From NCBI RefSeq assembly GCF_042663585.1, contig NZ_JBHTAN010000006.1, forward strand, positions 310,001 through 374,000: a DNA stretch of 64,000 nucleotides, in the 5' to 3' direction. The position numbers were made by a program, and so were the translations under genes. Below the pieces are notes generated by a model that saw nothing but the letters and a program-made list of their open reading frames with translations, did no database searches and was not told the DNA's origin. This DNA is from Natranaeroarchaeum sp042663585. Lineage in GTDB: Archaea; Halobacteriota; Halobacteria; Halobacteriales; Natronoarchaeaceae. Positions 1 through 8,932 of this stretch are shown one piece after another (position 1 is the first letter of the stretch; every line of letters starts with the position of its first letter).

Positions 1-1832
1 AGCTGGTTGTCGTTCGTGACCGTTGCTGTGACCGTCACGTCCTCGCCCGGCGCGACTCGTCCGGGCGTCCGGGTCACCTCAGTCACACGGCTCGTCGCGG
101 GTGCTTCGACGAGGACGCGGCGCTGGTCGTCCCCGAGGGCGATGGTCCGCTCTCCGGCTTCCTCGAACCGGTGGGCCAACTCCACCGTCTCGCCCTCGCC
201 GGGAGCGAGGCGTCCGGCAACGCGGTCGACGACCTCTCCGTCGACACGGAGGCGTGCCTCGTAGTTCCCCGGACTCTCGCCCGTGTTCTCGACCGCGCCA
301 GCTATCGTCAGCCGTTCGCCCGTGACGACGGTGATCGGCTCTTCGTCGCTGAGCGATCGCTCGCGATAGTCGCCGTCGACGCGAATCCCGTCGGGGTCGC
401 CGGGTAGCGCGTAGCTGATCCGGGCTGGCTGTGTGGCGAAGGCGGCGGCGTGCTCTTCGACTGACCAGACGTTCGCCGTCTCGCTGGTCCCGGTCAGCCG
501 TGCCGCAGTCTCTCGTGGTTCGTCGCCGCCAGCCGCGTCGACATACTCGAGCATCGTCTCCCGGTCGACGGGCTCGCTCGCCTCGTTCATCCGGCTGAAC
601 GGTTCCTGCAAACTCGCCCCGCCGTCGGTCGTGAGCCTGAGTTGGCGGTCGACCGCTCCTGCGGCCAGCGCACCTTTGTAGTAATTACTGCCCCGGGCCC
701 ACGTCCCCGGTTCGGCGAGCACGGCGTCGGCGTGGCGCTCGCGCGTCCCGATGTCGAGACGCTCCCGGAACGCCTCGTACCCGATGCGCTCTTCTTCGAG
801 TGTCAGCAGGGCGGCATAGTACGTCGACGTGGCTTCGGTGAACCACCTGGCGTCGGAACTCGTCTCGTAGCCCTGGCGGGTGTGGACGTACTCGTGTACC
901 CAGACGTTGTCGGCAGTATCGAGCACTTCGTTGTCCCTCACCCAGAGATCGGATCCGCCGGTCTGGAGTCCACGGACTCCCCATCCGACCTCGTCGGTCG
1001 GCACGGCGAGCATGAACACCTCCTCGTCGCGGCTCCCGACCTGCAACGAGTCGGAGGCGTGGCTCACCGACGTGAATATCTCGTCCGGCGACTCGGCGAG
1101 CGCCGCGGCCTCGGGAACGACGAGTTCGAACTGCTGGCCGTGTGCCTCGTGTGTGTAGGTTTCCTGCTCGCCGAGGAAGGCGATCCGGTTACCCACCCTA
1201 CCGGGACCGTCGATGGTCGTCGTCCGGTCGAGTCCGACCGCCTCGCCCCCACGCCACCCCCACCCGTGAGAGAGTCGCGGCTGGGCCATCACCGTCCACC
1301 CTGCGGTATCGGCGAAGACGTACGTCCCCGGCCCGGCTATCGGACCGTCCTGTTCTAGCTCCTGATCGACCGAGAGCGCATAGCTAATCGTCGGCGTGTC
1401 CGTCTCCTCGTCCCAGACGTAGCGGCCCTCAGCGTCCTTCGTGAACCCGTCGGTCGATTCGACGTTCGTCGCGTTGAAGAGACGGGCGTCCAGGGAGGTA
1501 AGCCGGTCGGGCAACCGATACTGCAGTTCGACGCCGACCTCGCCCGCGCTGTCCGGACGCCGGGTTAGCTCGATACTCAGGTCTATCGTATCGCTCGGGG
1601 CGCCCGCTACCGTTTCGGCCGCGCCATAGCTGTCGACGGCATCGACCGGTGGGTCCGTATGCGTCGCGGTGCCCATCTCGTCGGGGGTGCTGGGGAGGTC
1701 CATGCCGATGCCGTCGACCGTCGCGATATCGCTGTTGGGTACCGGTCCGTCACTGGTGGTCGCCGCCACGCCGCCTGCGACTCCGAGGCTGGTCACCAGC
1801 GCTGCCACGATAAGGAGGGTTCGCAAGTCCAC
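1..1832 (-). CDS. Secreted gluzincin metallopeptidase-like protein (3' end outside window)
   Basis: The frame reads leftwards off the window edge, so the C-terminus is missing. A GTG at 1832 is the only start after an in-frame TGA nine codons upstream. Residues about 3-20 (LRTLLIVAALVTSLGVAGG) form a signal-peptide-like segment. HEYVH at residues 313-317 (bases 882-896), followed 16 residues later by WFTEA, is the HExxH...E zinc-site pattern of M1/M61-type gluzincins. The downstream part looks like a beta-sandwich (CARDB-like) stalk with repeated VxVTxTVTN-type strands, so the protein is probably exported and works outside the cell. The spacing to the third ligand is slightly shorter than in classical M1 enzymes, and the substrate is unknown. 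Confidence 0.75.
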   Translation of the reverse strand, partial: MDLRTLLIVAALVTSLGVAGGVAATTSDGPVPNSDIATVDGIGMDLPSTPDEMGTATHTDPPVDAVDSYGAAETVAGAPSDTIDLSIELTRRPDSAGEVGVELQYRLPDRLTSLDARLFNATNVESTDGFTKDAEGRYVWDEETDTPTISYALSVDQELEQDGPIAGPGTYVFADTAGWTVMAQPRLSHGWGWRGGEAVGLDRTTTIDGPGRVGNRIAFLGEQETYTHEAHGQQFELVVPEAAALAESPDEIFTSVSHASDSLQVGSRDEEVFMLAVPTDEVGWGVRGLQTGGSDLWVRDNEVLDTADNVWVHEYVHTRQGYETSSDARWFTEATSTYYAALLTLEEERIGYEAFRERLDIGTRERHADAVLAEPGTWARGSNYYKGALAAGAVDRQLRLTTDGGASLQEPFSRMNEASEPVDRETMLEYVDAAGGDEPRETAARLTGTSETANVWSVEEHAAAFATQPARISYALPGDPDGIRVDGDYRERSLSDEEPITVVTGERLTIAGAVENTGESPGNYEARLRVDGEVVDRVAGRLAPGEGETVELAHRFEEAGERTIALGDDQRRVLVEAPATSRVTEVTRTPGRVAPGEDVTVTATVTNDNQ

Positions 1833-1972
1833 TACCCGGTCACAGGGTCCAGAGTGACTTCAGCCTACTTGCCGAGGTGCGTTCCCCGGTGCCCACATCG
1901 ACGCCGAACTCTCCACCAGATCCTCGGCAAAGATACCAGAGGAATTACGGGTCCTAACGGGAACTCTCGTAT

Positions 1973-3256
1973 ATGGCGCGTTCCCGGGCAGTCTTCAAGT
2001 ATTACCTGTTCAAGGCCACGGAGGCGGTGGAGTTCTACCGGCCGATCATGTATCTGTACTTTCTCTCTCAGGGGCTCTCGTTCACGCAGATCGTCATCAT
2101 CGAGGCGCTTTACAACGTAACGACCGTCCTCGGGGAGGTGCCAACCGGCTACATCGGCGATCGGATCGGTCGTCGAAACAGTCTCCTCGTCGGGACTGCG
2201 CTGATCACCGCGACGCTGGTCGGACTCGCCCTGGCCAGTTCGTTTCTCGCGTTTGCGCTCCTGTTCGTCTGCTGGTCGCTCGGCTACAACTTTCGCTCGG
2301 GCACCGAGGACGCGTGGGTGTACGAAACGCTGACCGACGTCTCTGCGAGCGAGGAGTTCACTCGCGTTCGGGGCCGCGGTCAGTCGATTGCCCTCTCCGC
2401 GGGCGTCGGTGCGTCGCTCGTCGGCGGCTATCTCGGCGGCCTCGACCTCGCCTATCCGTTTCTCGCGGCCGCGCTCTTCACCGGCCTTGGCCTGTTCGTG
2501 ATCGTCACGCTCGACGAACCGACGACATACGAGGAGAGTGGCTCCAGCGAGATGGGGCTTCGCGAGGCGTGGACCGTCGTCACCGAGGCCGTCAGCCAGC
2601 GTCGTCTCCGGTCGTTCATTCTCTACTACTTCGTGCTCTTCTCGGCCGTTACCTATCTCGTCTTCATCTTCCTGCAACCGGTCTTCGAGTCCGTCCTGGC
2701 CGGGATCGACGTGAGTCTGGCCACCTCGCTTCCCGTCCCTGGCCGCGACGACCCCTACAGACTCGCTCTCTCCACTGGCGACGTCGAGACGCTGCTGGGC
2801 ATATACTACGCAGCGATCAATCTCGCCTCCGCGGCCGTCAGTTACCGCATCGACCTCGTTCGAGACCGGATCGGACTGCGTCGGTGGTTCGTCGGCGTGC
2901 CACTGCTGGTGGGCGGCCTGCTGATGACGATGATGTTCGTGCCGTCGGTCGCACTCATCGCCCTGTTCGTTGGCTGGGCCTCTGTCGAACCGACGCGGGT
3001 CCTCGCTGGCCAGTACGTGAACGACCGCATCGAGACGCTGGGGCGGGCGACCGTGTTGAGCGCGATGGCGATGGTGAGCGCACTCACCGTCATCCCGTTC
3101 CAACTCGGAAGCGGTGTCATCTCCGACGCCGTCTCGCCGCTGATCGCACTCTCGGTCGCTGGGGGCGTGTTGGTTCTCGGATCGGTCGCAATACTGCTCT
3201 GGGAGTCGCCGATCGAACGGGCCTCGATGCGTCGAACAACGGACGAAGGGACCTAG
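1973..3256 (+). CDS. MFS transporter
   Basis: A 427-residue integral membrane protein of the major facilitator superfamily. About twelve hydrophobic segments run through it, with the family loop GYIGDRIGRRNS (about residues 58-69) between helices 2 and 3. The usual break between the two six-helix halves falls near residues 180-200. The N-terminal start MARSRAVFKYYLFKATEAVEF resembles drug-resistance-type haloarchaeal MFS proteins. It starts about 140 bases from the divergent peptidase gene and shares the intergenic promoter region with it. The transported substrate cannot be told from sequence. Confidence 0.9.
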   Translation: MARSRAVFKYYLFKATEAVEFYRPIMYLYFLSQGLSFTQIVIIEALYNVTTVLGEVPTGYIGDRIGRRNSLLVGTALITATLVGLALASSFLAFALLFVCWSLGYNFRSGTEDAWVYETLTDVSASEEFTRVRGRGQSIALSAGVGASLVGGYLGGLDLAYPFLAAALFTGLGLFVIVTLDEPTTYEESGSSEMGLREAWTVVTEAVSQRRLRSFILYYFVLFSAVTYLVFIFLQPVFESVLAGIDVSLATSLPVPGRDDPYRLALSTGDVETLLGIYYAAINLASAAVSYRIDLVRDRIGLRRWFVGVPLLVGGLLMTMMFVPSVALIALFVGWASVEPTRVLAGQYVNDRIETLGRATVLSAMAMVSALTVIPFQLGSGVISDAVSPLIALSVAGGVLVLGSVAILLWESPIERASMRRTTDEGT

Positions 3257-3426
3257 AAACGTCCCGAACCCAGTTTGCGACTCGAACCGCAGCAATGCTC
3301 CGCACTGGCTGTCGACGTCCACACCTAGTACGCTCCTAACCGTCGACGTCTACAACACCTGACGCGCACCCGGCCTCAGCGTCCGGATCCAGTACGTTAT
3401 TGACGATCCGCCACCAACTCGTAGGT

Positions 3427-4179
3427 ATGGATGGAACACTCGACCACGTGATGATGCGAACCGAGGATCTGGACGCGGCGCTGGACTTCTACCAGACTCA
3501 CTTCGGCTACGAGGAGAAGAGCCGCTGGGACGCTGACACCTTCACCAACGTCCACCTCGGCCCCGAAGACATGCACGAGGAGGGCGCGACGCTGGAACTC
3601 ACCTACAACCACGACGGCCGATCCTACGACATGGGCGACGCCTGGGGCCACATCGCAGTCCGCGCCGAGGACGTCTACGAGGCCTACGACGAACTGATGG
3701 ACGCCGGCGTCGAGGACTACCGCGACCCCGATTCCTGTGGCGGCAGTTACGCCTTCGTCAAGGACCCGGACGGCCACGAGATCGAGATCGTCGAACGCGA
3801 CCATGGCGCGCGCTGGAGCCTCGATCACACGATGGTCCGCGTCGAGGACGCCGACGCCGCCATCGGCTGGTACGCCCGCAAACTCGAATACGACATGTTC
3901 CGACGCTCCGAACACAGCTCCTTCGCGCTGTACTTCATGAACCCCGAGGACGCCGCCGACGAGGCGATGTCGGTCGAACTCACCTACAACTACGACGGCA
4001 GCAGCTACGAGATGGGCGATGCCTGGGGTCATCTCGCGGTTCGCTCGGATGATCTCCACGACGACTGGGAGACCCTGCTCGAACGCGGGGCCGAGGACTA
4101 CCGCGATCCGGAGTCCTGTGGCAACCGCTACGCCTTCACGAAGACCGTCGACGGCCACGAGATCGAACTCCTCAGCTAG
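3427..4179 (+). CDS. Double VOC-domain (glyoxalase/dioxygenase superfamily) protein
   Basis: A 250-residue protein made of two tandem VOC domains. Each begins LDH(V/T)M(M/V)R and ends with a conserved GHEIE(I/L) metal-ligand segment (residues about 1-125 and 130-250), and the two halves are clearly similar to each other. I chose the ATG at 3427 over an upstream in-frame ATG at 3400 because a TATA-like ttatt lies about 30 bases before 3427, which suits a leaderless transcript. The His and Glu residues at the strand ends fit a lactoylglutathione-lyase-like metal site. The family is broad (lyases, dioxygenases, resistance proteins), so the reaction is not assigned. Confidence 0.85.
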   Translation: MDGTLDHVMMRTEDLDAALDFYQTHFGYEEKSRWDADTFTNVHLGPEDMHEEGATLELTYNHDGRSYDMGDAWGHIAVRAEDVYEAYDELMDAGVEDYRDPDSCGGSYAFVKDPDGHEIEIVERDHGARWSLDHTMVRVEDADAAIGWYARKLEYDMFRRSEHSSFALYFMNPEDAADEAMSVELTYNYDGSSYEMGDAWGHLAVRSDDLHDDWETLLERGAEDYRDPESCGNRYAFTKTVDGHEIELLS

Positions 4180-4307
4180 GACTGATCGGCCCGGATCTGG
4201 TCTCTCTGGGTCACCGGGCCCGGGTGTGCACGCTTTTTCGACCGCTGGCTTTCGTACTCTCTCCGGCAGTGGCGAGTCCGCCATTGCGAGGGCCCCTCCG
4301 AGAGCGG

Positions 4308-5363
4308 TCACTCTAGGTTCGCGAGTTCGCGCGCTGAGGGACTCTCACCCCCATGTGGCGTATCACGGAGCCGGATCTGGGCGGCGTGGATCGTCTCCGT
4401 CGCGTCGTCGATCACGATGACCTCGCCCGGTTCCGTCGGGAGCCGCTCGTCCAGCGACTCGGTCATGTAGGTCGGCTGGGCGGCAGTCAGTGCCGCCAGA
4501 TCCGCTTCCGCAGTCAGTCGGTGCGAGAGCAGGACATCCGATTGGGAGATGGCGATGTCGGAGACGGCGCTCGGTCGCTGTGTCGCCAGAACGATGCTCA
4601 CGCCCGGTGCGCGACCGCGGGTGAGGATCGTGTGCAGCGCTGGTTCGCCGACGCCGCCGAAAAAGGTGTGGGCCTCGTCGAGCAACAGCCACGGCAGGCG
4701 GTTGATGGACTCGTCGACGCGCGCCCGATACAGGGCTTCGCCGACACCCCGACAGACTGCGTTCATCGGCGCGGCGTCTAGGCCCGAGACGTCCAGTACG
4801 GAGACCGCGCTGCTCGCGAGGGCCCCAGCATCGAGCCCATCGGCATCGAAGACGCCCCACGACTCGGCGAGTGCGAGATGATTGAGCGCCGCCCGCGTGT
4901 CGGCGTCCGGGGCGTTCGCGTCTTCGACGTGGGGCCGCATCTCCGCGAGTGTGGTGGAGTGCTGGGCGGCCTGCCAGACCAGCCCGCCGGCACCGCTCTC
5001 GGGCGACAGTCCGAGTAGCGAACACCACGACCGCGGATCGAGCACGTCGGCCGAGACGGCCGGGCTATCGAACACTTCCACGGGAACTGGGTCGCCCTGT
5101 GTCCCGTCCGCGAGCGTCGAGAAGACGCCCATCGGGTCGACGAGTACCGGCGCGACGCCCGGCGTGCGCGCCAGTTCCTCCGCGAGGACGCCCATCGTGA
5201 ACGACTTGCCGTAGCCACGCTTGCCGACGATCAACATCGCATGGGGGCCATCCAGATCCAGGTGTAGCGTTGCGCCTTCGCTCCCGTCGAGTGCGCGATA
5301 CCGGCCGAGATAGCCTGCCTGCTGGGGGTCGGCGTCGCTTCCGCGTCCGATGACGAAGCTCAT
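4308..5363 (-). CDS. HerA/DUF87-type ATP-binding protein
   Basis: A 351-residue P-loop ATPase. The Walker A is GKRGYGKS (about residues 48-55) after an HAMLIVG strand. The Walker B is WLLLDEAHTFFGG, and a later RAPGVSIVLATQRPS segment is typical of HerA/VirB4-like enzymes. The N-terminus carries a short beta region like the HAS-barrel of HerA. It lies directly downstream of the orc1 gene on the same strand, separated by about 150 bases containing two ORB-like repeats. HerA proteins act on DNA ends or in DNA translocation. Proximity to an origin suggests DNA metabolism, but no NurA partner is adjacent. Confidence 0.85.
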   Translation of the reverse strand: MSFVIGRGSDADPQQAGYLGRYRALDGSEGATLHLDLDGPHAMLIVGKRGYGKSFTMGVLAEELARTPGVAPVLVDPMGVFSTLADGTQGDPVPVEVFDSPAVSADVLDPRSWCSLLGLSPESGAGGLVWQAAQHSTTLAEMRPHVEDANAPDADTRAALNHLALAESWGVFDADGLDAGALASSAVSVLDVSGLDAAPMNAVCRGVGEALYRARVDESINRLPWLLLDEAHTFFGGVGEPALHTILTRGRAPGVSIVLATQRPSAVSDIAISQSDVLLSHRLTAEADLAALTAAQPTYMTESLDERLPTEPGEVIVIDDATETIHAAQIRLRDTPHGGESPSARELANLE

Positions 5364-5414
5364 GGCCGTGGCTCGTTCGGGATGATGTTTGAACGTTCGC
5401 CGTGCGGTATATCC

Positions 5415-5435
5415 ACACCGCGTTTCCGGTGGAAC
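5415..5435 (+). repeat. ORB-like repeat 1
   Basis: Reads ACACCG-CG-TTTCCGGTGGAAC. It matches the 21-base consensus ACACCGNNTTTCCGGTGRAA that occurs six times around the orc1 gene. It lies between the orc1 stop and the HerA-like gene, in the same orientation as repeats 2, 3 and 4. Such boxes are the binding sites of Orc1/Cdc6 in haloarchaea. Confidence 0.75.
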
Positions 5436-5469
5436 GGCAGGTCGGTTCCATAGTCTCGGGACCCGGTAG

Positions 5470-5490
5470 ACACCGGATTTCCGGTGAAAC
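5470..5490 (+). repeat. ORB-like repeat 2
   Basis: Reads ACACCG-GA-TTTCCGGTGAAAC, 35 bases after repeat 1 and just outside the orc1 stop codon. Same orientation as repeat 1. Confidence 0.75.
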
Positions 5491-5511
5491 GGGCGGTGTG
5501 ATGAACGCGTC

Positions 5512-6708
5512 TCAGTCGATATTCACGAGGACGTCCTGGACGACTTCCGGGTCCTCCAGCAGTCGGTGCTTGGTGAAGTTCCCTTCGGCGCTCCCGCCCG
5601 AGTGTCGTGACTGTTCGAGCACGTCGAGGAACGCGTGTTCTTTCAGCAGGTCCCGGACACGGCGAAGCGAGAGGGGATCGGAGCCGACCTCCGAGCAGAG
5701 TCGCTCATAGACGTCGTAGATGGCGGTTGTCCGGAACGCGTCCTGTGCGGAGTCGTTGAGCGAGAGATGTGTCAGCGCCTGTAGGGCGTACCGGGAGTGT
5801 GGTGTCGCCCCACGGATGAGCTCTCGGAACCGATCCGTTTCGGCCTTCTCTCGGGCATCGGTGATGAACTCCTCGCGGACGATTTCGGCGTCGTTCGCTT
5901 GTGCGATCTCCCCCGCGTAGCGAAGCATGTCGATGGCCTTTCGTGCATCCCCGTGTTCCTGTGCGGCCAGCGCCGCGGCGCGCGGAATGACGCCCGATTC
6001 GAGCACGTCGTCGCGGAAGGCATCTTTCCGAGCGTTCATGATCGATCGTAACTGATTGGCGTCGTACGGCGGGAAAACGAACTCGCGCTCGCAGAGGCTA
6101 CTCTTGACGCGCTCGTCCATCCGATCCTTGTACTTGATCTTGTTGCTGATTCCGATGACGCCGATCTTGCAGTCATCGATCTTTCCCGCTTCGCCGGCAC
6201 GGGAGAGCTGCATCAGGATCGAGTCGGATTCGAGTTTGTCGATCTCGTCCAGGATCACCAGAACGACATCGTACTGGTCGTCGAGGATCCCCCAGAGTCG
6301 TTTGTAGTACGTCGCCGTGCTGATTCCCTTGTCAGGAATCGAGACATCCGTTTCGTCAGGGTTGTTGGTCGACGCTGCGAGGGACTGCACTGCCTGTGTT
6401 TCGGTGGTGTCCTGCGAGCAGTCGATGTACGCGTAGGTGATCGTCACGCCCTCCTGGTCGGCGGTCTCGATCAGACGGCCGGAGACGTGTTTCGCGCACA
6501 GCGATTTTCCGGTCCCAGTTTTCCCGTAGATCAGCAAATTGCTCGGGCTTTGCCCGAAGATAGCGGGGTTGACGGCGTTTGCGAGCGACTGGATCTCGTC
6601 GTCTCGACCGACGATCCGGTTCTTTTCGGGGAGATGATTGATCTCCAGTAACTCTTTGTTGGCGAAGATCGGATCCTCCCGAGTGAACAGGTCGTCGTCT
6701 GCGTCCAT
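5512..6708 (-). CDS. Orc1/Cdc6 replication initiator
   Basis: A 398-residue AAA+ ATPase that binds origin recognition boxes and loads the replicative helicase. The Walker A is YGKTGTGKS and the Walker B is LVILDEIDKL. Sensor and arginine-finger regions follow, with a C-terminal winged helix from about residue 310. I start it at the ATG giving MDADDDLFTREDPIF because further upstream the frame runs through an ORB-like box. An ATG two codons earlier (6714) is equally possible. It is flanked on both sides by ORB-like repeats, the normal arrangement for a haloarchaeal origin-linked orc gene. Confidence in the family is high; which orc paralogue it is cannot be told. Confidence 0.95.
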   Translation of the reverse strand: MDADDDLFTREDPIFANKELLEINHLPEKNRIVGRDDEIQSLANAVNPAIFGQSPSNLLIYGKTGTGKSLCAKHVSGRLIETADQEGVTITYAYIDCSQDTTETQAVQSLAASTNNPDETDVSIPDKGISTATYYKRLWGILDDQYDVVLVILDEIDKLESDSILMQLSRAGEAGKIDDCKIGVIGISNKIKYKDRMDERVKSSLCEREFVFPPYDANQLRSIMNARKDAFRDDVLESGVIPRAAALAAQEHGDARKAIDMLRYAGEIAQANDAEIVREEFITDAREKAETDRFRELIRGATPHSRYALQALTHLSLNDSAQDAFRTTAIYDVYERLCSEVGSDPLSLRRVRDLLKEHAFLDVLEQSRHSGGSAEGNFTKHRLLEDPEVVQDVLVNID

Positions 6709-6715
6709 ACACATC

Positions 6716-6736
6716 ACACCGCATTTCCGGTGAAAG
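6716..6736 (+). repeat. ORB-like repeat 3
   Basis: Reads ACACCG-CA-TTTCCGGTGAAAG, immediately upstream of the orc1 start codon, so initiator bound here could also repress its own gene. Confidence 0.75.
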
Positions 6737-6771
6737 TAGCTTCCGTTTCCGTGTGGGTTGACGAGAGACAC

Positions 6772-6792
6772 ACACCGGGTTTCCGGTGAAAT
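6772..6792 (+). repeat. ORB-like repeat 4
   Basis: Reads ACACCGGGTTTCCGGTGAAAT. It is followed about 15 bases later by a G-rich run, reminiscent of the G-string that accompanies haloarchaeal ORBs. Confidence 0.75.
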
Positions 6793-7112
6793 CCGTGTGA
6801 TAGTAGTGGGGGTGGGGGTAGCGCCCGGATCGTGTCCAGGGTACTACTGCTGTTACAGTTCGAGAACGCCCACAACTCGGCTCACTGGTGTCTGACGGAC
6901 TTTCGGTCACCCCTCGGTACTGTCCGTTATCGCAGTTTCGCTTCGAGACCGAAACGACAGTCTGTCGTTTCTCTTACCGATCGACGATTCAGCCACTGGA
7001 CTCTACTCACATATGGTACAAAAATACTGCGTTACGAAAATCATCGTAAATCTGTCTATTACTCGAATGATATCTCCATGTACGTCACCTCTTCCCCCTT
7101 CTCTCTAGCACC

Positions 7113-7133
7113 TTTCACCGGAAACCCGGTGTG
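7113..7133 (-). repeat. ORB-like repeat 5 (inverted)
   Basis: On the plus strand reads TTTCACCGGAAACCCGGTGT, the reverse complement of repeat 4. It is therefore inverted relative to repeats 1-4 across the AT-rich region. Confidence 0.75.
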
Positions 7134-7210
7134 TGTGTAATATACAAACAAAATTATATATTGCGGGATTCGCCAGAAAACCTCTGGCATCCTTTCGACC
7201 GTTCCAATTT

Positions 7211-8932
7211 TCAGTAGCTTTCAGTAGCACACCGTAGGAAACGGGTACACTGTTGGACGACTGGGCCACGTCCATCGCTACTATCTGTGTTCGACTCCGG
7301 CACGGCGACAGCGGGCGCTATGACAGCCGACCCACCACCAGCGGTCGCCGCTGCCTGTTCGGGTTCGTAGGCAACGACACCACGACCGAACGTGAACCGC
7401 GTGCCAGCGGAACGGCCAGCTAGCACGATTTCAGAATCCCCCGTATAGGAGGATGTGAAACCGTGGTCTAGCTCGTCCGTCTCGCTGAAGAACACGCGAG
7501 CCACGTTCAGCGCCCCGATGTAGTCGCGGTCGCCCTCGAACCCACACCGGGCATTGTCACACCGGAAGTGCCCGCCCCACCAGTGTTCTTGCTGGTGGTC
7601 GGGTGACTTGCAGGTGTGGCCGGTCGAACCACACCGGGGACACGACCGACTCGTTCCCTCCGGGTAGACCCGCTCAACAGCGAGTCCAACACAGTCTGAT
7701 CGGTATTCGATGTTATCGATGATGTCTCGTCGTGCCCATGACGACAGCTCCCACGACAACGCGCCTTCGTCACTCGGCGGAGAAAGCGAGCGCAAATCCT
7801 CGTGAACTATCGCGTCCACGTCGTAGACGAGGGCGAGTGCGAGGACTTGGTTGGCCACGTCGTGTGTCAATTGCTCGCGCTTGTGTCGAATCTTGTTGTT
7901 CACCCGTTCGTATTCGCTCTGGATATGAGCGAACTCGTCTCTATGCGAGCGACCATGGCGGCGCAACGCGGCAAGGCGGTCGTTCAGGCGCGTTCGTTCA
8001 CGGTGGAGTCGTCGCATCTTCTCGCGGTCAGTGAACTGGATGAACTGTGGCGTGGACAGTTGTTCGCCGTCGTCAGTCACCACCACGGCAGTCATGTCTT
8101 TTCGCATCCCGGCGTCGAGTGCCAGCACGCAGTCACCGTCGTCGCTTGCCCCAGTCTGTTCGACATCGACAGGGAAGGACAGTTCGTAGTAGGCGTCACC
8201 AGTTTTGCGACGGGAAGGTTGGAACTCAGGAGCCGAGAGGTCACCGTGAGAGAGCAGATCGTGAAACGCCTCGTAGCCGCCACGTTCGTACTCTGTCCAG
8301 GACCAGTCACCGCGTGTCTCTGGTGAACGTGTGTCTGGCGTCTTGAGTCGGATAGTCAGCGTCTCGGTCTCGGTGTCGTACTGGTATTTGACAGCTTGCC
8401 CGCTCGTTGGGCCATCATCCGCAGAGAACGGCAAGACGCCGTTATCGTACTCAGGACAGTCCTGCATCTTAACATACGTGTCTGGATACATCCCGTGCCG
8501 GTCGTAGTGACTGTTGAGTTGGTCGATGAGGATGTCCACGTAGCCTGACGAGAGGTAGTCGCCGTCGTCCCAAAGCCGTTCTTTGATGCGACGACGGTGG
8601 ATGCGTCGGATTTTGTGGTCGGGCAACACGTTCTGGATGGACTGAAAGGCGTCTCGTCGGTCGGCGTGACTCCGCAGTGTTTCACCGACTTTCTGCAATA
8701 TACAGCGTCGAAACCGCGAGGGGAGATACAGGTCGAGTCCCTCAAACGGCTCGTGTTCGTCAAAGTATTTCCACGCCTGATGGGAGGCGTCAGCAATCCC
8801 GTCGAGATGGGTTGGCATCCAGTGGTCTTTGAGGACGTGATTGGCGACTCTTTGCGTGAGTGTCGCCAGTCGCTCGAATCGGTCGGTATCGTCGTCTGGC
8901 AAGCGGATTGGAAGCGAGAGGTGGTCACTCAT
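7211..8932 (-). CDS. tnpB: IS607-type TnpB, RNA-guided endonuclease
   Basis: A 573-residue TnpB. The RuvC-like catalytic residues are all present: Asp in CVLALDAGMRKD (D273), Glu in IVHEDLRSL (E378) and Asp in GDRDYIGALN (about D468-D470). Between the last two lies a zinc-binding region CPRCGSTGH...CDNARCG (residues 431-463). TnpB uses an RNA processed from the transposon end to cut the empty donor site and so promotes retention of the element. A C-terminal extension of about 90 residues follows the RuvC core, so this is one of the longer TnpB proteins. It overlaps the recombinase gene by 8 bases and is probably translated from the same message. Confidence 0.93.
   Translation of the reverse strand: MSDHLSLPIRLPDDDTDRFERLATLTQRVANHVLKDHWMPTHLDGIADASHQAWKYFDEHEPFEGLDLYLPSRFRRCILQKVGETLRSHADRRDAFQSIQNVLPDHKIRRIHRRRIKERLWDDGDYLSSGYVDILIDQLNSHYDRHGMYPDTYVKMQDCPEYDNGVLPFSADDGPTSGQAVKYQYDTETETLTIRLKTPDTRSPETRGDWSWTEYERGGYEAFHDLLSHGDLSAPEFQPSRRKTGDAYYELSFPVDVEQTGASDDGDCVLALDAGMRKDMTAVVVTDDGEQLSTPQFIQFTDREKMRRLHRERTRLNDRLAALRRHGRSHRDEFAHIQSEYERVNNKIRHKREQLTHDVANQVLALALVYDVDAIVHEDLRSLSPPSDEGALSWELSSWARRDIIDNIEYRSDCVGLAVERVYPEGTSRSCPRCGSTGHTCKSPDHQQEHWWGGHFRCDNARCGFEGDRDYIGALNVARVFFSETDELDHGFTSSYTGDSEIVLAGRSAGTRFTFGRGVVAYEPEQAAATAGGGSAVIAPAVAVPESNTDSSDGRGPVVQQCTRFLRCATESY

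Larger units (their letters stand above)
6709..7210. other. Probable replication origin next to orc1
   Basis: Five hundred gene-free bases upstream of orc1. It holds two ORB-like boxes in one orientation (6716, 6772) and one in the opposite orientation (7113). Between them are a G-run tract (gtgggggtgggggt near 6807) and the AT-rich stretch 7010-7080, and a second AT-rich stretch lies at 7138-7165. Inverted ORBs bracketing an AT-rich unwinding region beside an orc gene is the standard haloarchaeal origin layout. The exact borders are not determined, and an IS607 element begins close to the right side. Confidence 0.7.

Noticed and set aside
1865..3322. 485-codon open frame on the minus strand opposite the MFS gene
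   Set aside because: It mirrors the MFS gene codon by codon and its product is Arg/His/Asp-rich without a fold. High GC haloarchaeal genes commonly leave such antisense frames.
5512..6771. Longer orc1 start at 6771
   Set aside because: The added 21 residues are encoded by the ORB-like repeat region, and the typical Orc1 N-terminus begins at MDADDDLF.
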